From Bauldia sp. (GTDB taxonomy: Bacteria > Pseudomonadota > Alphaproteobacteria > Rhizobiales > Kaistiaceae): 42,690 nt of DNA. The position numbers and the translations under genes were made by a program. The stretch covers positions 1 to 42,690 of the forward strand of contig JALHRF010000018.1 of assembly GCA_022841545.1 (NCBI GenBank), in the 5' to 3' direction. Below, piece by piece: positions 8,170 through 17,136 of this stretch (positions within the stretch are counted from its first letter, which is position 1; each line of letters begins with the position of its first letter). Under the pieces are notes generated by a model. That model had not been told where the DNA came from. It did not search any database and saw only the letters and a list, made by a program, of their open reading frames with translations.

Positions 8170-9553
8170 CGATCGGCAGCCGCATCGTCACCACGAGCCC
8201 GGGGTCATTGTCGTCGAGTTCGATCTTGCCGTTGTGGAAGGCGACCACGGCGTTGACCAGGCTCAGGCCCAGGCCGCTGCCCGCTGTCGACCGGCTCTTC
8301 TCCAGCCGCACGAAGCGCTGGAGGACGCGCGCGCGGTCGGCTTCGGGAACGCCGACGCCGTTGTCGGCGACACGAAGGACCAGCTCGTTCCCCTCCCGCG
8401 CCGTCGACAGGACAATGCGAAGCGGCCGCTCCGCGCCGTCCGGCAGCGCGTGCTTGATGGCGTTGTCGAGGAGATTGGCGAGCGCCTGGCCGAGCAGCTC
8501 GCGGTTGGCTTGGAGGGTGATCGGCTCCGGCGTGACGGCCTCGAGCTCCGCGCCCTTCTCTTCCGCGACCGGCTCGTAGAGCTCCACCACATCGCGGACG
8601 ACTCCGCCGGCATCGACCGCGCTTAGCGCCCCATCCGGCGGTCCGGCCTCGATGCGGGCGATCATGAGGAGCGCGTTGAAGGTCTGGATCAGCCGGTCCG
8701 ATTCCTCGATGGTCGCTGCCAGCGCGGCGCGGTAGGCCTCGTCGCTCGGCGGCCCGGCAAGCGCCGCCTCGACCCGGTTCCTGAGCCGCGTCAGCGGCGT
8801 CTTGAGATCGTGCGCGATGTTGTCAGAGACGTCGCGGAGTTGGAGCAGGAGATGCTCGATGCGCTCGAGCATGGCGTTGAGGCTGTTGGCGAGGCGGTCG
8901 AACTCATCGCCGGTGCCGGTCACCTCGAGCCGCCGCGACAGGTCGCCGGCCATGATGCCGCGGCTGGTCACCGCCACCGAATCGATCCGCTTGAGGACAC
9001 GACGGCTGACGAAGAACCAGCTCACCAGCGCGAGGCCGATGAGAAGCGCGACGGCCCAGATCAGCGCCCGGCCGATGATCGCGCGGAACTCCTCGCGCTC
9101 TCCGATGTCGCGCCCGACCAGCATCCAGAACCCGCCCGGCAGCCGGAGCACCTGGACCATGGCGAAGTGGCGGGGACCCTCCCCGAGGTTCCGCTCGTAG
9201 GGGACCGTGACCATGCCCATGCCCGACCGCTCGAAAAGGTCGGCCGGCACCTGACTGATGTTGCCGGTGAGGATGCGGCCGTTCACGTCGGTGATGAGAT
9301 AGAGGCTCGCGCCCGGCGTATGGCTGCGCTGTTCGATGATCTGGAAGATCGCGGCGAGGCCACCGCTCCGTCCCTGCTCGGCGAGGCCCCTGATCTCGGC
9401 CTCGATGGTGTCCTTGAGCTGCGCTTCGAGGAGCGCATTGGTGTTCCACGACAGGTAGAGCACGAAGGCGACGGCGAAGATCGAGAAGACCGCGAAATAG
9501 ATGACGGAGAGCTTGAATGCCGTCGTGCGGACGACCTTACCGAGCGCTGTCAC
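8156..9553 (-). CDS. Sensor histidine kinase
   Basis: A 465-residue membrane kinase of the EnvZ/CpxA-like type. TM1 (about residues 13-35) and TM2 (about 160-182) enclose a periplasmic sensor domain. A HAMP linker follows, then the dimerisation/phosphoacceptor box NIAHDLKTPLTRLRNR with the His near residue 247, and the ATP domain with NLLDNAIKHA (N box), DNGVGV (G1) and GSGLGLSLV (G2). It lies downstream of its response regulator with a 17-base overlap and in the same direction as degP, so it probably senses envelope conditions and controls degP or related genes. The ligand is unknown. Confidence 0.9.
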   Translation of the reverse strand: MTALGKVVRTTAFKLSVIYFAVFSIFAVAFVLYLSWNTNALLEAQLKDTIEAEIRGLAEQGRSGGLAAIFQIIEQRSHTPGASLYLITDVNGRILTGNISQVPADLFERSGMGMVTVPYERNLGEGPRHFAMVQVLRLPGGFWMLVGRDIGEREEFRAIIGRALIWAVALLIGLALVSWFFVSRRVLKRIDSVAVTSRGIMAGDLSRRLEVTGTGDEFDRLANSLNAMLERIEHLLLQLRDVSDNIAHDLKTPLTRLRNRVEAALAGPPSDEAYRAALAATIEESDRLIQTFNALLMIARIEAGPPDGALSAVDAGGVVRDVVELYEPVAEEKGAELEAVTPEPITLQANRELLGQALANLLDNAIKHALPDGAERPLRIVLSTAREGNELVLRVADNGVGVPEADRARVLQRFVRLEKSRSTAGSGLGLSLVNAVVAFHNGKIELDDNDPGLVVTMRLPIVTPP

Positions 9554-10217
9554 GGATCATGTATCCGGCGCCCCGCACCGTGTGGAGGAGCGGCTCGCCG
9601 AAACCCTTGTCGATCTTGCCGCGGAGCCGCGAGATGTGGACGTCGATCACGTTGGTCTGGGGGTCGAAGTGATAGTCCCAGACGTTTTCGAGCAGCATCG
9701 TCCGGGTCACCACCTGGCCCGCATGCTTCATCAGGTACTCGAGGAGTCGGAATTCCCGCGGCTGGAGCGGTATGGCTTGGCTTGCCCGGGTCACGGTATG
9801 CGCCAGCCGGTCGAGTTCGAGGTCACCCACGGTGTAGACCGTATCGGCCGCGCCCGGACGGCGGCGGCGGCCGAGCGCCTCGACCCGGGCGAGCAATTCT
9901 GTAAAGGCGTAGGGCTTGGCGAGATAGTCGTCCCCGCCGGCGCGAAGCCCGGTCACCCGGTCATCCACCTGCCCGAGCGCGGAAAGCACCAGCACCGGCG
10001 TGTGGTCGCCACTCTTGCGGAGGTCCTCGATGACCGACAGGCCGTCCCGTTTGGGCAGCATCCGGTCGGCGACGATCACGTCGTAGCCGCCCTCCGCCGC
10101 CATCGCGGCGCCGCTTTCGCCGTCGGCCCCATGTTCGGTGACGTGGCCGGCCTCCCTGAGCGCCTTGCCCAGATAGGCAGCGGTTTCGTTGTCGTCCTCG
10201 ATGATCAGGATGCGCAT
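9537..10217 (-). CDS. OmpR-family response regulator
   Basis: Receiver plus winged-helix DNA-binding protein, 226 residues. The acidic pair is IIEDDN at 5-10, the phosphoacceptor Asp is at 51 (VIVADRMLP) and the conserved Lys is in DDYLAKPYAF near residue 101. The C-terminal winged helix contains PREFRLLEYLMKHAGQVV and VIDVHISRLRGKID. The frame opens at 10253, but MRILIIEDD at 10217 is the usual start of this family; the 12 extra residues are not receiver-like. It is phosphorylated by the kinase encoded next (17-base overlap). It lies 150 bases after degP and a hairpin terminator, so it may have its own promoter. Confidence 0.9.
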   Translation of the reverse strand: MRILIIEDDNETAAYLGKALREAGHVTEHGADGESGAAMAAEGGYDVIVADRMLPKRDGLSVIEDLRKSGDHTPVLVLSALGQVDDRVTGLRAGGDDYLAKPYAFTELLARVEALGRRRRPGAADTVYTVGDLELDRLAHTVTRASQAIPLQPREFRLLEYLMKHAGQVVTRTMLLENVWDYHFDPQTNVIDVHISRLRGKIDKGFGEPLLHTVRGAGYMIRDSAR

Positions 10218-10280
10218 TTCTGGCGTGCCACGGATTTCGGATCGTGTGAGCATTGCCAGATCACATTGCCGGAATAAAGA

Positions 10281-10307
10281 GCGGCAGGCCGGAGACCGGC
10301 CTGCCGC
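10281..10307 (-). terminator. Rho-independent terminator after degP
   Basis: A perfect 12-base inverted repeat (GCGGCAGGCCGG / CCGGCCTGCCGC) with a 3-base loop. On the minus strand it is followed by TCTTTATT. It lies 61 bases after the degP stop, where a terminator would be expected. Confidence 0.75.
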
Positions 10308-10367
10308 CCACGGAATCGGAAGAGTCTCGGGGCGACGATCGAGCTGCTTCCGCTCCGGTTACAAGGG

Positions 10368-11906
10368 TCAGGCCCGGGCGAAGGACAGCGCGACGAAGCG
10401 CGTCTGCTCGCCGGTCTTGACCCTGAGGAGCACGGCCTTCATGCCGCCCTCCTTCGCGTTCTCGACCATCTTCTCGACATCGGCGGGCGACGTAACCGCG
10501 TCGTCGCCGACCGAGAGGATCACGTCACCGGGCTGGAGGCCGCGCTCGGCGGCCTGGCCGTTCGGATCGACGTCGGTGACCATGACACCCGCCTCGTCCT
10601 CGGACGGGGCAACCGCCAGGCCGAAGTCGTGAAGCGCCGAAGGCTGCGCCTCAGGCTGCTCGGACTGGTCGACGGCGGCCATTTCCTGAACGCCGGGGAG
10701 CGTGCCGAGCGTGACCTCGGTGTCATGCTTGGCTCCATCGCGCCAGTAGGTGACCTTCACCGTGGTCCCGGGATCGATGTCCGCGATCATGGCGGAAAGG
10801 TCGCGGGGGCCTTCGATCTCCTTGTCATCGACGGCAAGGATGGTGTCACCCGACTTGAGGCCGGCCGCCGCAGCCGGACTGTCGGGCTGCGCCTCGGCCA
10901 CCAGCGAGCCCTTGGCGACATCGAGGTTCAAACCCTCGGCGATCTCCGGAGTCACGCCCTGGATCTGGACGCCGAGCCAGCCGCGAACGACCATGCCGTC
11001 ATCCTGGAGGTCGGCGATGATCCGCTCGGCTGCGTTTGCCGGGATCGCGAAGGCGATGCCGACGTTGCCGCCCGAAGGTGAGAAGATGGCGGTGTTGACG
11101 CCGATCACCTCGCCGTTGAGGTTGAAAGCCGGGCCACCCGAATTGCCGCGGTTCACCGCCGCGTCGATCTGGATGAAGTCGTCATAGGGACCCGAACCGA
11201 TATCGCGGCCGCTGGCCGAGATGATGCCTGCGGTCACCGTGCCGCCGAGGCCGAAGGGGTTGCCGACGGCGACGACCCAATCGCCGACGCGCACCTTGTC
11301 CGCGGCGAACTTGACGTAGGTGAATTCACGGTCGGGGCTGTTGATCTTGAGGAGCGCGAGATCGGTCCTCTCGTCGACGCCGATGACCTTGGCCTCATAC
11401 TCGGTACCGTCCTCGAGAATGACGGTCACGCCCTCGCCCTTGCCGACGACGTGATCGTTGGTGACGACATAGCCGTCCTCGGAAATGATGAAGCCGGAAC
11501 CCAGGCTGGTCGAGAACGGGCTCTGCCAGCGCGGCTGGCGGTTGCCGTCGCCCCTGCCCTGGCCGTCGCGGAACTGCCGGAAGAAGCGCTCCATCTGGCC
11601 GTCGCCGCCGCCGAACTGCTCGAACTGGTCGAACGGCGACTCCATGGACGCGGTGTTCTCAGCGACCTTCGACTTGACACGGACGCTGACCACCGCCGGG
11701 CGGACCTTCTCCACCACGTCGGCGAAGCTTACCGGCTGGACGCCCTCGACGCGGACCGCGTCGGCAAGGGCCGGCGACTTCGGCAGGAGGATTGCCTCGC
11801 CGGCGATGACGCCACCGACCATCAGCGCGGCCGCAGTGCCGAGCAATGCGCGCTTCCTGAGGGAGCGCGACTTGGGTTCCTGAGAAGAAGGAATTTCGTT
11901 TGTCAT
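10368..11906 (-). CDS. degP: DegP/HtrA periplasmic serine protease-chaperone
   Basis: A 512-residue periplasmic quality-control protease. A twin-basic N-terminus (LRKRALLG) and hydrophobic stretch at about 20-45 form a signal sequence or anchor. The trypsin-like triad is His152 (VVTNDHVV), Asp182 (RTDLALLKI) and Ser256 (NRGNSGGPA). Two PDZ domains follow: one around 305-400 starting at RGWLGVQIQGV, a second at about 415-505 with DVDPNGQAAERGLQPGDVI. A Gln/Gly-rich loop near 90-130 matches the LA loop that varies in the family. The start at 11906 has GGAG 8 bases upstream. The neighbouring two-component system probably regulates or shares its stress regulon; I saw no clear alternative-sigma promoter. 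Confidence 0.95.
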   Translation of the reverse strand: MTNEIPSSQEPKSRSLRKRALLGTAAALMVGGVIAGEAILLPKSPALADAVRVEGVQPVSFADVVEKVRPAVVSVRVKSKVAENTASMESPFDQFEQFGGGDGQMERFFRQFRDGQGRGDGNRQPRWQSPFSTSLGSGFIISEDGYVVTNDHVVGKGEGVTVILEDGTEYEAKVIGVDERTDLALLKINSPDREFTYVKFAADKVRVGDWVVAVGNPFGLGGTVTAGIISASGRDIGSGPYDDFIQIDAAVNRGNSGGPAFNLNGEVIGVNTAIFSPSGGNVGIAFAIPANAAERIIADLQDDGMVVRGWLGVQIQGVTPEIAEGLNLDVAKGSLVAEAQPDSPAAAAGLKSGDTILAVDDKEIEGPRDLSAMIADIDPGTTVKVTYWRDGAKHDTEVTLGTLPGVQEMAAVDQSEQPEAQPSALHDFGLAVAPSEDEAGVMVTDVDPNGQAAERGLQPGDVILSVGDDAVTSPADVEKMVENAKEGGMKAVLLRVKTGEQTRFVALSFARA

Positions 11907-12116
11907 ATGCTAGTCTCCAGGCCTTTCTTGGACGCTGAAAACCCCCACAGCGCCGTTCGCCTGCGAATATGGGTGGCCCAACCTTACCGGCCACTGTCAG
12001 CGGGATTAAACTTCCGTAATGAAGGGAGCTCAGGAGCGCTTATTCGCAAGAATGTGAGCGCTGAGCCGCCGACGGCGTCTCAATCCTTGCGCGTCGATGG
12101 GCGCTGGATTTGCCAA

Positions 12117-12317
12117 TCATTTCAGGGGAGAAAATTCGGACAACCTCGCCTTCGCGAGTCGCAATGAGGCTTCGCTCGCCGCAAATTCGGCGTCCGCCTC
12201 GTCGTACGCAGCCCGGAACTCAGGGGCGTTCATCCAGCGTGCTTTGAGGTCCGCGATCTTTGTCTTGCGGGTACCGCTACTTTTCGGACAGGATCCTCGC
12301 GAGCGCAGCGTTCTCAT
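12117..12317 (-). pseudogene. Truncated XRE/HigA-type antitoxin remnant
   Basis: A 66-residue frame overlapping the 3' end of ccmH by 41 bases. Residues about 22-55 (ADLKARWMNAPEFRAAYDEA and on) match the leading region of XRE antitoxins of the pattern LKxRWxxDPEFRxxYxALExEFAxA. The frame ends exactly where the helix-turn-helix should begin, and the downstream 200 bases show no continuation in any minus frame. The only ATG lies inside ccmH in another frame, with no ribosome binding site. I read it as the remains of an antitoxin gene left between ccmH and degP; a short functional protein cannot be excluded. Confidence 0.45.
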
Positions 12318-12738
12318 CTTGACTGAGGCTCTGGGCCGTAGCGACAGTGGCTTTCCGCCTCCGCATCACCCGGAATGCCGCCACCCCGCCCAGCGCGAGC
12401 AGCAGCACCGGCGCGGCCCAGAGCAGCGCCGTCTGCGCATTGAATCGCGGCTTGAGCAGGATGAAGTCGCCGTAGCGGGCGACGAGGAAGTCCATGACCT
12501 CCTCATCCGAGTCGCCCGCCTCGATGCGCTCACGCAGGAGCACCCGGAGGTCATGGGCCAGCGGCGCGTCGGAGTCGTCGATCGACTGGTTCTGGCAGAC
12601 CATGCAGCGGAGTTCGACCGAGAGCGTCCGCGCCCGGGCTTCGAGTGCCGGGTCGTCCAGCTTCTCGTCCGGCGTGACGGCGTGCGCCCCGCCGCTCGTC
12701 GCGATCGCCACCGCCAGCCCAAGGAGAAGCCGCCGCAT
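12277..12738 (-). CDS. ccmH: CcmH/CycL, apocytochrome c thiol-disulfide subunit
   Basis: CcmH reduces or presents the heme-binding cysteines of apocytochrome c to the CcmF/CcmH/CcmI ligation complex. The 153-residue protein has a signal peptide cleaved after AHA at about residue 20, the redox motif RCMVCQNQS with Cys45 and Cys48, and a C-terminal membrane anchor at about 103-121, the usual layout. The start is 4 bases after the ccmF stop, so they are co-translated. The gene is complete, but its last 41 bases overlap a toxin-antitoxin remnant frame. Confidence 0.95.
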   Translation of the reverse strand: MRRLLLGLAVAIATSGGAHAVTPDEKLDDPALEARARTLSVELRCMVCQNQSIDDSDAPLAHDLRVLLRERIEAGDSDEEVMDFLVARYGDFILLKPRFNAQTALLWAAPVLLLALGGVAAFRVMRRRKATVATAQSLSQDENAALARILSEK

Positions 12739-12742
12739 CGCC

Positions 12743-14722
12743 CTACTCCGCCGGAACCGCCGCCATCTTCCGTGCCGGCTTTGGCGCGCCGACCCGCAGA
12801 CGACGGTCGCTGAGGGACAGGATTCCCCCGAGCGCCATCACCACCGACCCCAGCCAGATGAAAGTGACGAGCGGCTTCCAGTAGACGCGCACCACCACGG
12901 CTTTCTCGGGCGATATGTCCCCGAGCGACAGGTAGAGCTGGGAGGTTCCGAAGGTCGCGATCGCCGCCTCCGTCGTCTCCATCTGGCGCACGGCGAACGC
13001 GCGCTTGGTCGGCTCCATCACGGCGACGACGCTGCCCGCCTCCCGCACCGAGAACCGGACGACGGTCTCGCCGTAGTTTGGTCCATCGCGAAGGAAGACA
13101 TCGTCCAGCACGATCGTCCGGCCGCCGGCAATGACCTCGTCCCCCGGCCGCATGGTCAGGATGTCCTCGGTGGCAAAATTGCTGGCGACGACGATGCCGA
13201 GCACGGTCATCCCGACGCCGGCATGGGCGAGCGTCGTACCGAAGGCGGACCGCGGCAGGCCGCGAAGCCGCCGGAACGACTCGGCCGGGGGCGCTGCAAA
13301 GAGCTTGATGCGCCAGGCGATCTCGGAAATCGCCCCGGCGATCAGCCACACCCCGACCGCGACGCCGAACAACGCGAGCAGGTTCTCCGCGCCCGCCAGC
13401 CAGGCCGCGGCCATCGCGGCAAGGATGGCCAGGCCGAAAGCGAAGACCAGGCGTTCTGAGGCAGCGCGAAGGTCGCCCCGCTTCCAGGCGAGCATCGGCC
13501 CGAACGGCACGATCAGGAGGAGCGGCGTGATCAGCGGGATGAAGATCAGGTTGAAGAACGGCGCGCCGACCGAGATGCGTTCGCCGGTCAGCGACTCGAG
13601 TACGAGCGGATAGAGCGTGCCGACGAGAACCGCTCCCGCCGCTGCGGTCAGGAACAGATTGTTGAGGATGAGCGCGCCCTCGCGGCTGATCGGGGCGAAG
13701 ATGCCCCCGGGCGCGAGGCTCCCCGCCCGGAAGGCGAAGAGCGCGAGCGCGCCGCCGATGAAGATGACGAGGATGGCCAGAATGAAGACGCCGCGGGTCG
13801 GGTCGGCGGCAAACGTGTGCACCGACGTGAGCACGCCGGAGCGCACCAGGAACGTGCCGAGGAGGGAGAGCGAGAAGGCGAGGATGGCGAGGAGCACGGT
13901 CCAGATGCGGAGCGCGTTCCGCTTCTCCATCACGATCGCCGAGTGGAGGAGCGCCGTCACCGCCAGCCACGGCAGGAAGGAGGCGTTCTCGACCGGGTCC
14001 CAGAACCAGAAGCCGCCCCAGCCGAGCTCGTAATAGGCCCAGTACGAGCCCATCGCGATGCCGAGGGTGAGGAACATCCACGCCGCGAGCGTCCATGGCC
14101 GCACCCAGCGCGCCCATGCGGCATCGATCCGGCCGTCGATCAGCGCCGCCACCGCAAAGGCGAACGAGATCGAGCAGCCGACATAGCCGAGATAAAGGAG
14201 CGGCGGGTGGATCGCGAGCCCGATGTCCTGGAGCACCGGGTTTAGGTCGTTGCCCTCGATCGGCGCCGGCACGAGCCGGAGGAACGGGTTCGACGTGAAC
14301 AGGATGAAGAGCAGGAAGGCCGCTGCGATCCAGGCTTGGACCGACAGCACCAGCGCCTTCAGCCGGTCCGGCAGGTTGCCGCCGAAGGCCGCCACCATCG
14401 CGCCGAACAGCGCGAGGATCAGGACCCAGAGGAGCATCGAGCCCTCGTGGTTCCCCCAGACGCCGGTGACCTTGTAGAGGAGCGGCTTGGCCGAATGGGA
14501 GTTCTCGGCGACGTTCATCACCGAGAAGTCGGAGAGCACGTAGGCGTTGATCAGCAGGGCGAAGGAGATGCCGATGAGCAGGAACTGCGTCACCGCCGCC
14601 GGGCCGGCCACCGCCATCAGCCGCGGGTCGCCGCGCATTGCCCCGGCAAACGGGATCGTCGACTGCGCCAGCGCCAGCACCAACGCGAGGATCAGGGCGA
14701 AATGGCCGAGTTCGGCGGTCAC
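12743..14722 (-). CDS. ccmF: CcmF/CycK heme lyase subunit
   Basis: A 659-residue polytopic membrane protein that ligates heme to apocytochrome c. It carries the WWD motif (WGGFWFWDPVENASFLPWL, about residues 230-250), the family signature NSHSAKPLLYKVTGVWGNHEG near 75-95 (conserved periplasmic His region), and about 15 hydrophobic segments, as in CcmF. It starts with GTG at 14722, overlapping by GTGA the stop of the DUF6946 gene that has come between ccmE and ccmF. Operon order is otherwise ccmI-E-F-H. Confidence 0.95.
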   Translation of the reverse strand: MTAELGHFALILALVLALAQSTIPFAGAMRGDPRLMAVAGPAAVTQFLLIGISFALLINAYVLSDFSVMNVAENSHSAKPLLYKVTGVWGNHEGSMLLWVLILALFGAMVAAFGGNLPDRLKALVLSVQAWIAAAFLLFILFTSNPFLRLVPAPIEGNDLNPVLQDIGLAIHPPLLYLGYVGCSISFAFAVAALIDGRIDAAWARWVRPWTLAAWMFLTLGIAMGSYWAYYELGWGGFWFWDPVENASFLPWLAVTALLHSAIVMEKRNALRIWTVLLAILAFSLSLLGTFLVRSGVLTSVHTFAADPTRGVFILAILVIFIGGALALFAFRAGSLAPGGIFAPISREGALILNNLFLTAAAGAVLVGTLYPLVLESLTGERISVGAPFFNLIFIPLITPLLLIVPFGPMLAWKRGDLRAASERLVFAFGLAILAAMAAAWLAGAENLLALFGVAVGVWLIAGAISEIAWRIKLFAAPPAESFRRLRGLPRSAFGTTLAHAGVGMTVLGIVVASNFATEDILTMRPGDEVIAGGRTIVLDDVFLRDGPNYGETVVRFSVREAGSVVAVMEPTKRAFAVRQMETTEAAIATFGTSQLYLSLGDISPEKAVVVRVYWKPLVTFIWLGSVVMALGGILSLSDRRLRVGAPKPARKMAAVPAE

Positions 14723-15447
14723 GTGAAACGACCGTCGATTGCGGGAAGAGACAACCCTCGTATCGAGTTCTGTACCCAGCCCAAACGTAACCGGACTCCA
14801 TCGAGCTCGATCGGTCGAGAAAGTGCTCCGGGCTGGTCGACCGAAGCCTTCAAGGCGTCCGCGAAGACTTGAAAGTCTGCGAACCCTGCACAGACCGCAG
14901 CGGGGCTGAACGACTGGACGACCAACGCGGCGTCTTGTGCACCAGCCTCCTTAGCCTCGATAACAGTTGCAACGGTTCGATGAAGCAATTGATATCGGAG
15001 CGAGCCGATAGCATGTGCCTCCAGCCCAAGCCGACGAGCTAGTCCAACGAGCCGACTTCGCTTGGAAGGAGTGCCATCTGCGACCCACTCACCAACCAAT
15101 TGCCCAAACGACTCATCGACCTTCGCTTCGACGCCAAGGATAGCGGGACCATTCGGCGCATCCAGATAGGCGAGCACGTCGGTCTGGCTTGGGCGCCCAA
15201 ATTCATCCAGCTTGGTCTGCTTCTCGAAGATCGCCCTTGTAAGAACCGCGCCGCGGAATGCCGAATCGGACTCGATCACCACCCGAACAGCGGGTGGCAC
15301 TCCATTGGCGTCAAACCAACTGTGGACAGCTTCGTAGGCCGATCGGCCTTCCCGCCAATGACTCGCTCTCCCGAGAAACGGGATGATATCTTCTGGTCGA
15401 GAAAGTGGTGCCGTGTCGCGGCAATAGAAGATCCCAGTCATCGGCAT
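14719..15447 (-). CDS. DUF6946-like protein with PD-(D/E)xK-type motif, inside the ccm operon
   Basis: A 242-residue soluble protein with no known place in cytochrome c maturation. It matches what I recall of DUF6946: GRASHWREGRSA near the N-terminus, RPSQTDVLAYL at 86-95, ILGVEAKVDESFGQLVGEW at 103-121, SLRYQLLHRTVATVIEA, and VVQSFSPAA. Asp90, Glu107 and Lys109 are spaced like the D...ExK active site of PD-(D/E)xK nucleases (inference). It lies 6 bases after ccmE and overlaps ccmF by 4 bases, so it has become part of the operon. Its base composition is less GC-rich than the flanking ccm genes, which suggests transfer. The ATG at 15441 is better spaced from the GAGGG ribosome binding site than 15447. 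Confidence 0.8.
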   Translation of the reverse strand: MPMTGIFYCRDTAPLSRPEDIIPFLGRASHWREGRSAYEAVHSWFDANGVPPAVRVVIESDSAFRGAVLTRAIFEKQTKLDEFGRPSQTDVLAYLDAPNGPAILGVEAKVDESFGQLVGEWVADGTPSKRSRLVGLARRLGLEAHAIGSLRYQLLHRTVATVIEAKEAGAQDAALVVQSFSPAAVCAGFADFQVFADALKASVDQPGALSRPIELDGVRLRLGWVQNSIRGLSLPAIDGRFT

Positions 15448-15453
15448 CCCTCG

Positions 15454-15945
15454 CTACTGCGTCGCGGGCGCGGGCCCATCGCCTTCCCAGACGCCCTGCG
15501 CCTTCAGCGCGTCGACCACCTCCCTCGGCATGTAGTTCTCGTCGTGCTTGGCGAGCACCGAGTCGGCGCTGAACAAGCCATCGGCGCCGACCAGCCCGTC
15601 CGTCACCACGCCCTGCCCTTCGCGGAACAGGTCCGGCAGGATGCCTTTGTAGGCAACCGTCACCGTCGCTCCGCCGTCGGTCACGTCGAACGTGACGCGG
15701 CCGTCCTCGTGCTTGACGACGCTGCCCTCCGCCACCAGTCCGCCGAGTCGCAAGCGGGTGCCGGGCGGCGACGGATTGGCGGCGAAGTCGCTTGGCGAGT
15801 TGAAGAAGACGATCCGGTCGGTCATCGCGTAGAGCACGAGGGCCGCCGCGACTGCGAGCACCACGCCGGCGACGCCGATCAGCGTCAGGCGCCGCTGCTT
15901 CCGCGTCATTCCCTTGCGGCCACCACCCGTCATCGTCACGGTCAT
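15454..15945 (-). CDS. ccmE: CcmE/CycJ periplasmic heme chaperone
   Basis: CcmE covalently binds heme received from CcmC/D and passes it to CcmF. The 163-residue protein has a basic cytoplasmic tail (TRKQRR), one N-terminal membrane anchor (about 20-41), an OB-fold domain with [12 protein letters not shown], and the heme-binding His134 in [10 protein letters not shown] with Tyr138. The frame opens at 16092, but the ATG at 15945 overlaps the ccmI stop as ATGA and gives the normal length. The next gene is the inserted DUF6946 gene rather than ccmF. Confidence 0.95.
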   Translation of the reverse strand: MTVTMTGGGRKGMTRKQRRLTLIGVAGVVLAVAAALVLYAMTDRIVFFNSPSDFAANPSPPGTRLRLGGLVAEGSVVKHEDGRVTFDVTDGGATVTVAYKGILPDLFREGQGVVTDGLVGADGLFSADSVLAKHDENYMPREVVDALKAQGVWEGDGPAPATQ

Positions 15946-17063
15946 CGGATCAGTCCTGTTGCCCGCGCCTCGCTCTCGACCAGCGCCAGTTTGTCGGTGG
16001 CGCCGGCGAGCGCGGAGCGCGCCTCGTCGAGCGCGGCCCGTGCGTCGTCCGGCCGGCCCAGCACCATATAGGACCGCACCAGCCGCGCCCAACCCTCTGC
16101 GTCACCGGGCTCGGACTCGAGCCGCTCGGCGAGCTGCGCCACCATGCCCTCGATCATCCCCGCCCGATCCGTGTCCGACATCGCTCCGGCGGCCTCGACA
16201 TCCGCCGCGGTCGGGCCCGGAAGTCCCCCCGGCCCGTCGGCTTCCAGTTCGGCGAGCACCTGATTCATGCCGCCGACCCAGCCGGCGCCCGGCGGGGCCT
16301 CGGCGATCAGCCCACGGATCGCGGCGGCGGCCTGGTCCGTGCGGCCCGCCTGCCCGTCGGCAAGTGCGAGATAGAACCGCGCCCGGATGTCCTTCGGATC
16401 GTCCCCGACGGCGCGTTCGAACGCGGCCCGCGCCTCGGCGACAACGGCGCCCTGGTTGGCGCGGACGAGAGCCTCGCCGAGATCGCCCTCCGTCGTCGCA
16501 TTGCTGCCGACAAGCCGGACGATATTGCCGAAGGCCATGGCTGCGTCCTCGTTCTGGCCCAGCCGCACATAGACCGGGGCCAGCACCTGCCAGCCGCGGG
16601 CGTCGTCGGGGTTGGTCGCAAGGTGCGCCTCGACCCGCGCCAGCAGGACCGCCATGTCCTGCTGGTCCGCGGGGGCGGAGAGGCGCGCGGCAAGCGGCGC
16701 GTCGGGATGGTCTGGCGAGCCGAGCGAGACGTAAAGGCCGAGTGCCAGGACCGGGATGCCGATTACCGCGACCGCGGCGGCCACCCGTCGTGGCGCTTCG
16801 CTCCCGCCGAGGATGCCAGCGGCCTGCCGCGCGGAGTCCGCCCGAATCAGGCGCCGGGCGATCTCGGTTCGCGCGGCCTCGGCCTCGGCCGGTGGGATCA
16901 CCCCGCGCTCGAGGTCGCGTTCCACTTCCTCGAGCTGGTCGCGATAGACCGAGACTTCCTGATCGGCCATGCGCCGCGCTTCGGCGCGGCCGCGATAGAG
17001 CGGCACGAGCACCGTCAGGGAAACGGCGGCAGCCAGCACCGCCATGGCGATCCAGAGCGTCAT
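15942..17063 (-). CDS. ccmI: CcmI/CycH apocytochrome chaperone
   Basis: CcmI holds apocytochrome c for heme ligation. The 373-residue protein has two membrane segments (about 3-21 and 93-112) around a cytoplasmic coiled-coil ([17 protein letters not shown], a CcmI hallmark) and a periplasmic TPR region from about residue 125 with repeats such as [19 protein letters not shown] and [18 protein letters not shown]. It is the first gene of the operon. The 73 bases upstream separate it from a lipoprotein gene on the same strand. Confidence 0.93.
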   Translation of the reverse strand: MTLWIAMAVLAAAVSLTVLVPLYRGRAEARRMADQEVSVYRDQLEEVERDLERGVIPPAEAEAARTEIARRLIRADSARQAAGILGGSEAPRRVAAAVAVIGIPVLALGLYVSLGSPDHPDAPLAARLSAPADQQDMAVLLARVEAHLATNPDDARGWQVLAPVYVRLGQNEDAAMAFGNIVRLVGSNATTEGDLGEALVRANQGAVVAEARAAFERAVGDDPKDIRARFYLALADGQAGRTDQAAAAIRGLIAEAPPGAGWVGGMNQVLAELEADGPGGLPGPTAADVEAAGAMSDTDRAGMIEGMVAQLAERLESEPGDAEGWARLVRSYMVLGRPDDARAALDEARSALAGATDKLALVESEARATGLIR

Positions 17064-17136
17064 GGCCGCACATTACACCGGCAAAGGGGCAGCGCCGACT
17101 TGTCCTGGATCAAAGGCCCGTGTCCTCGGCCTTCGG

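Noticed and set aside
11907-12020. Stress sigma (EcfG or RpoH type) promoter before degP
   Set aside because: A CCCATATT and a GGAAG are present, but no partner element at correct spacing, so no promoter is claimed.
12366-14801. An 811-codon minus-strand frame overlapping ccmF and ccmH
   Set aside because: Out of frame with ccmF, Arg/Pro-rich without membrane segments; ccmF and ccmH explain the region.
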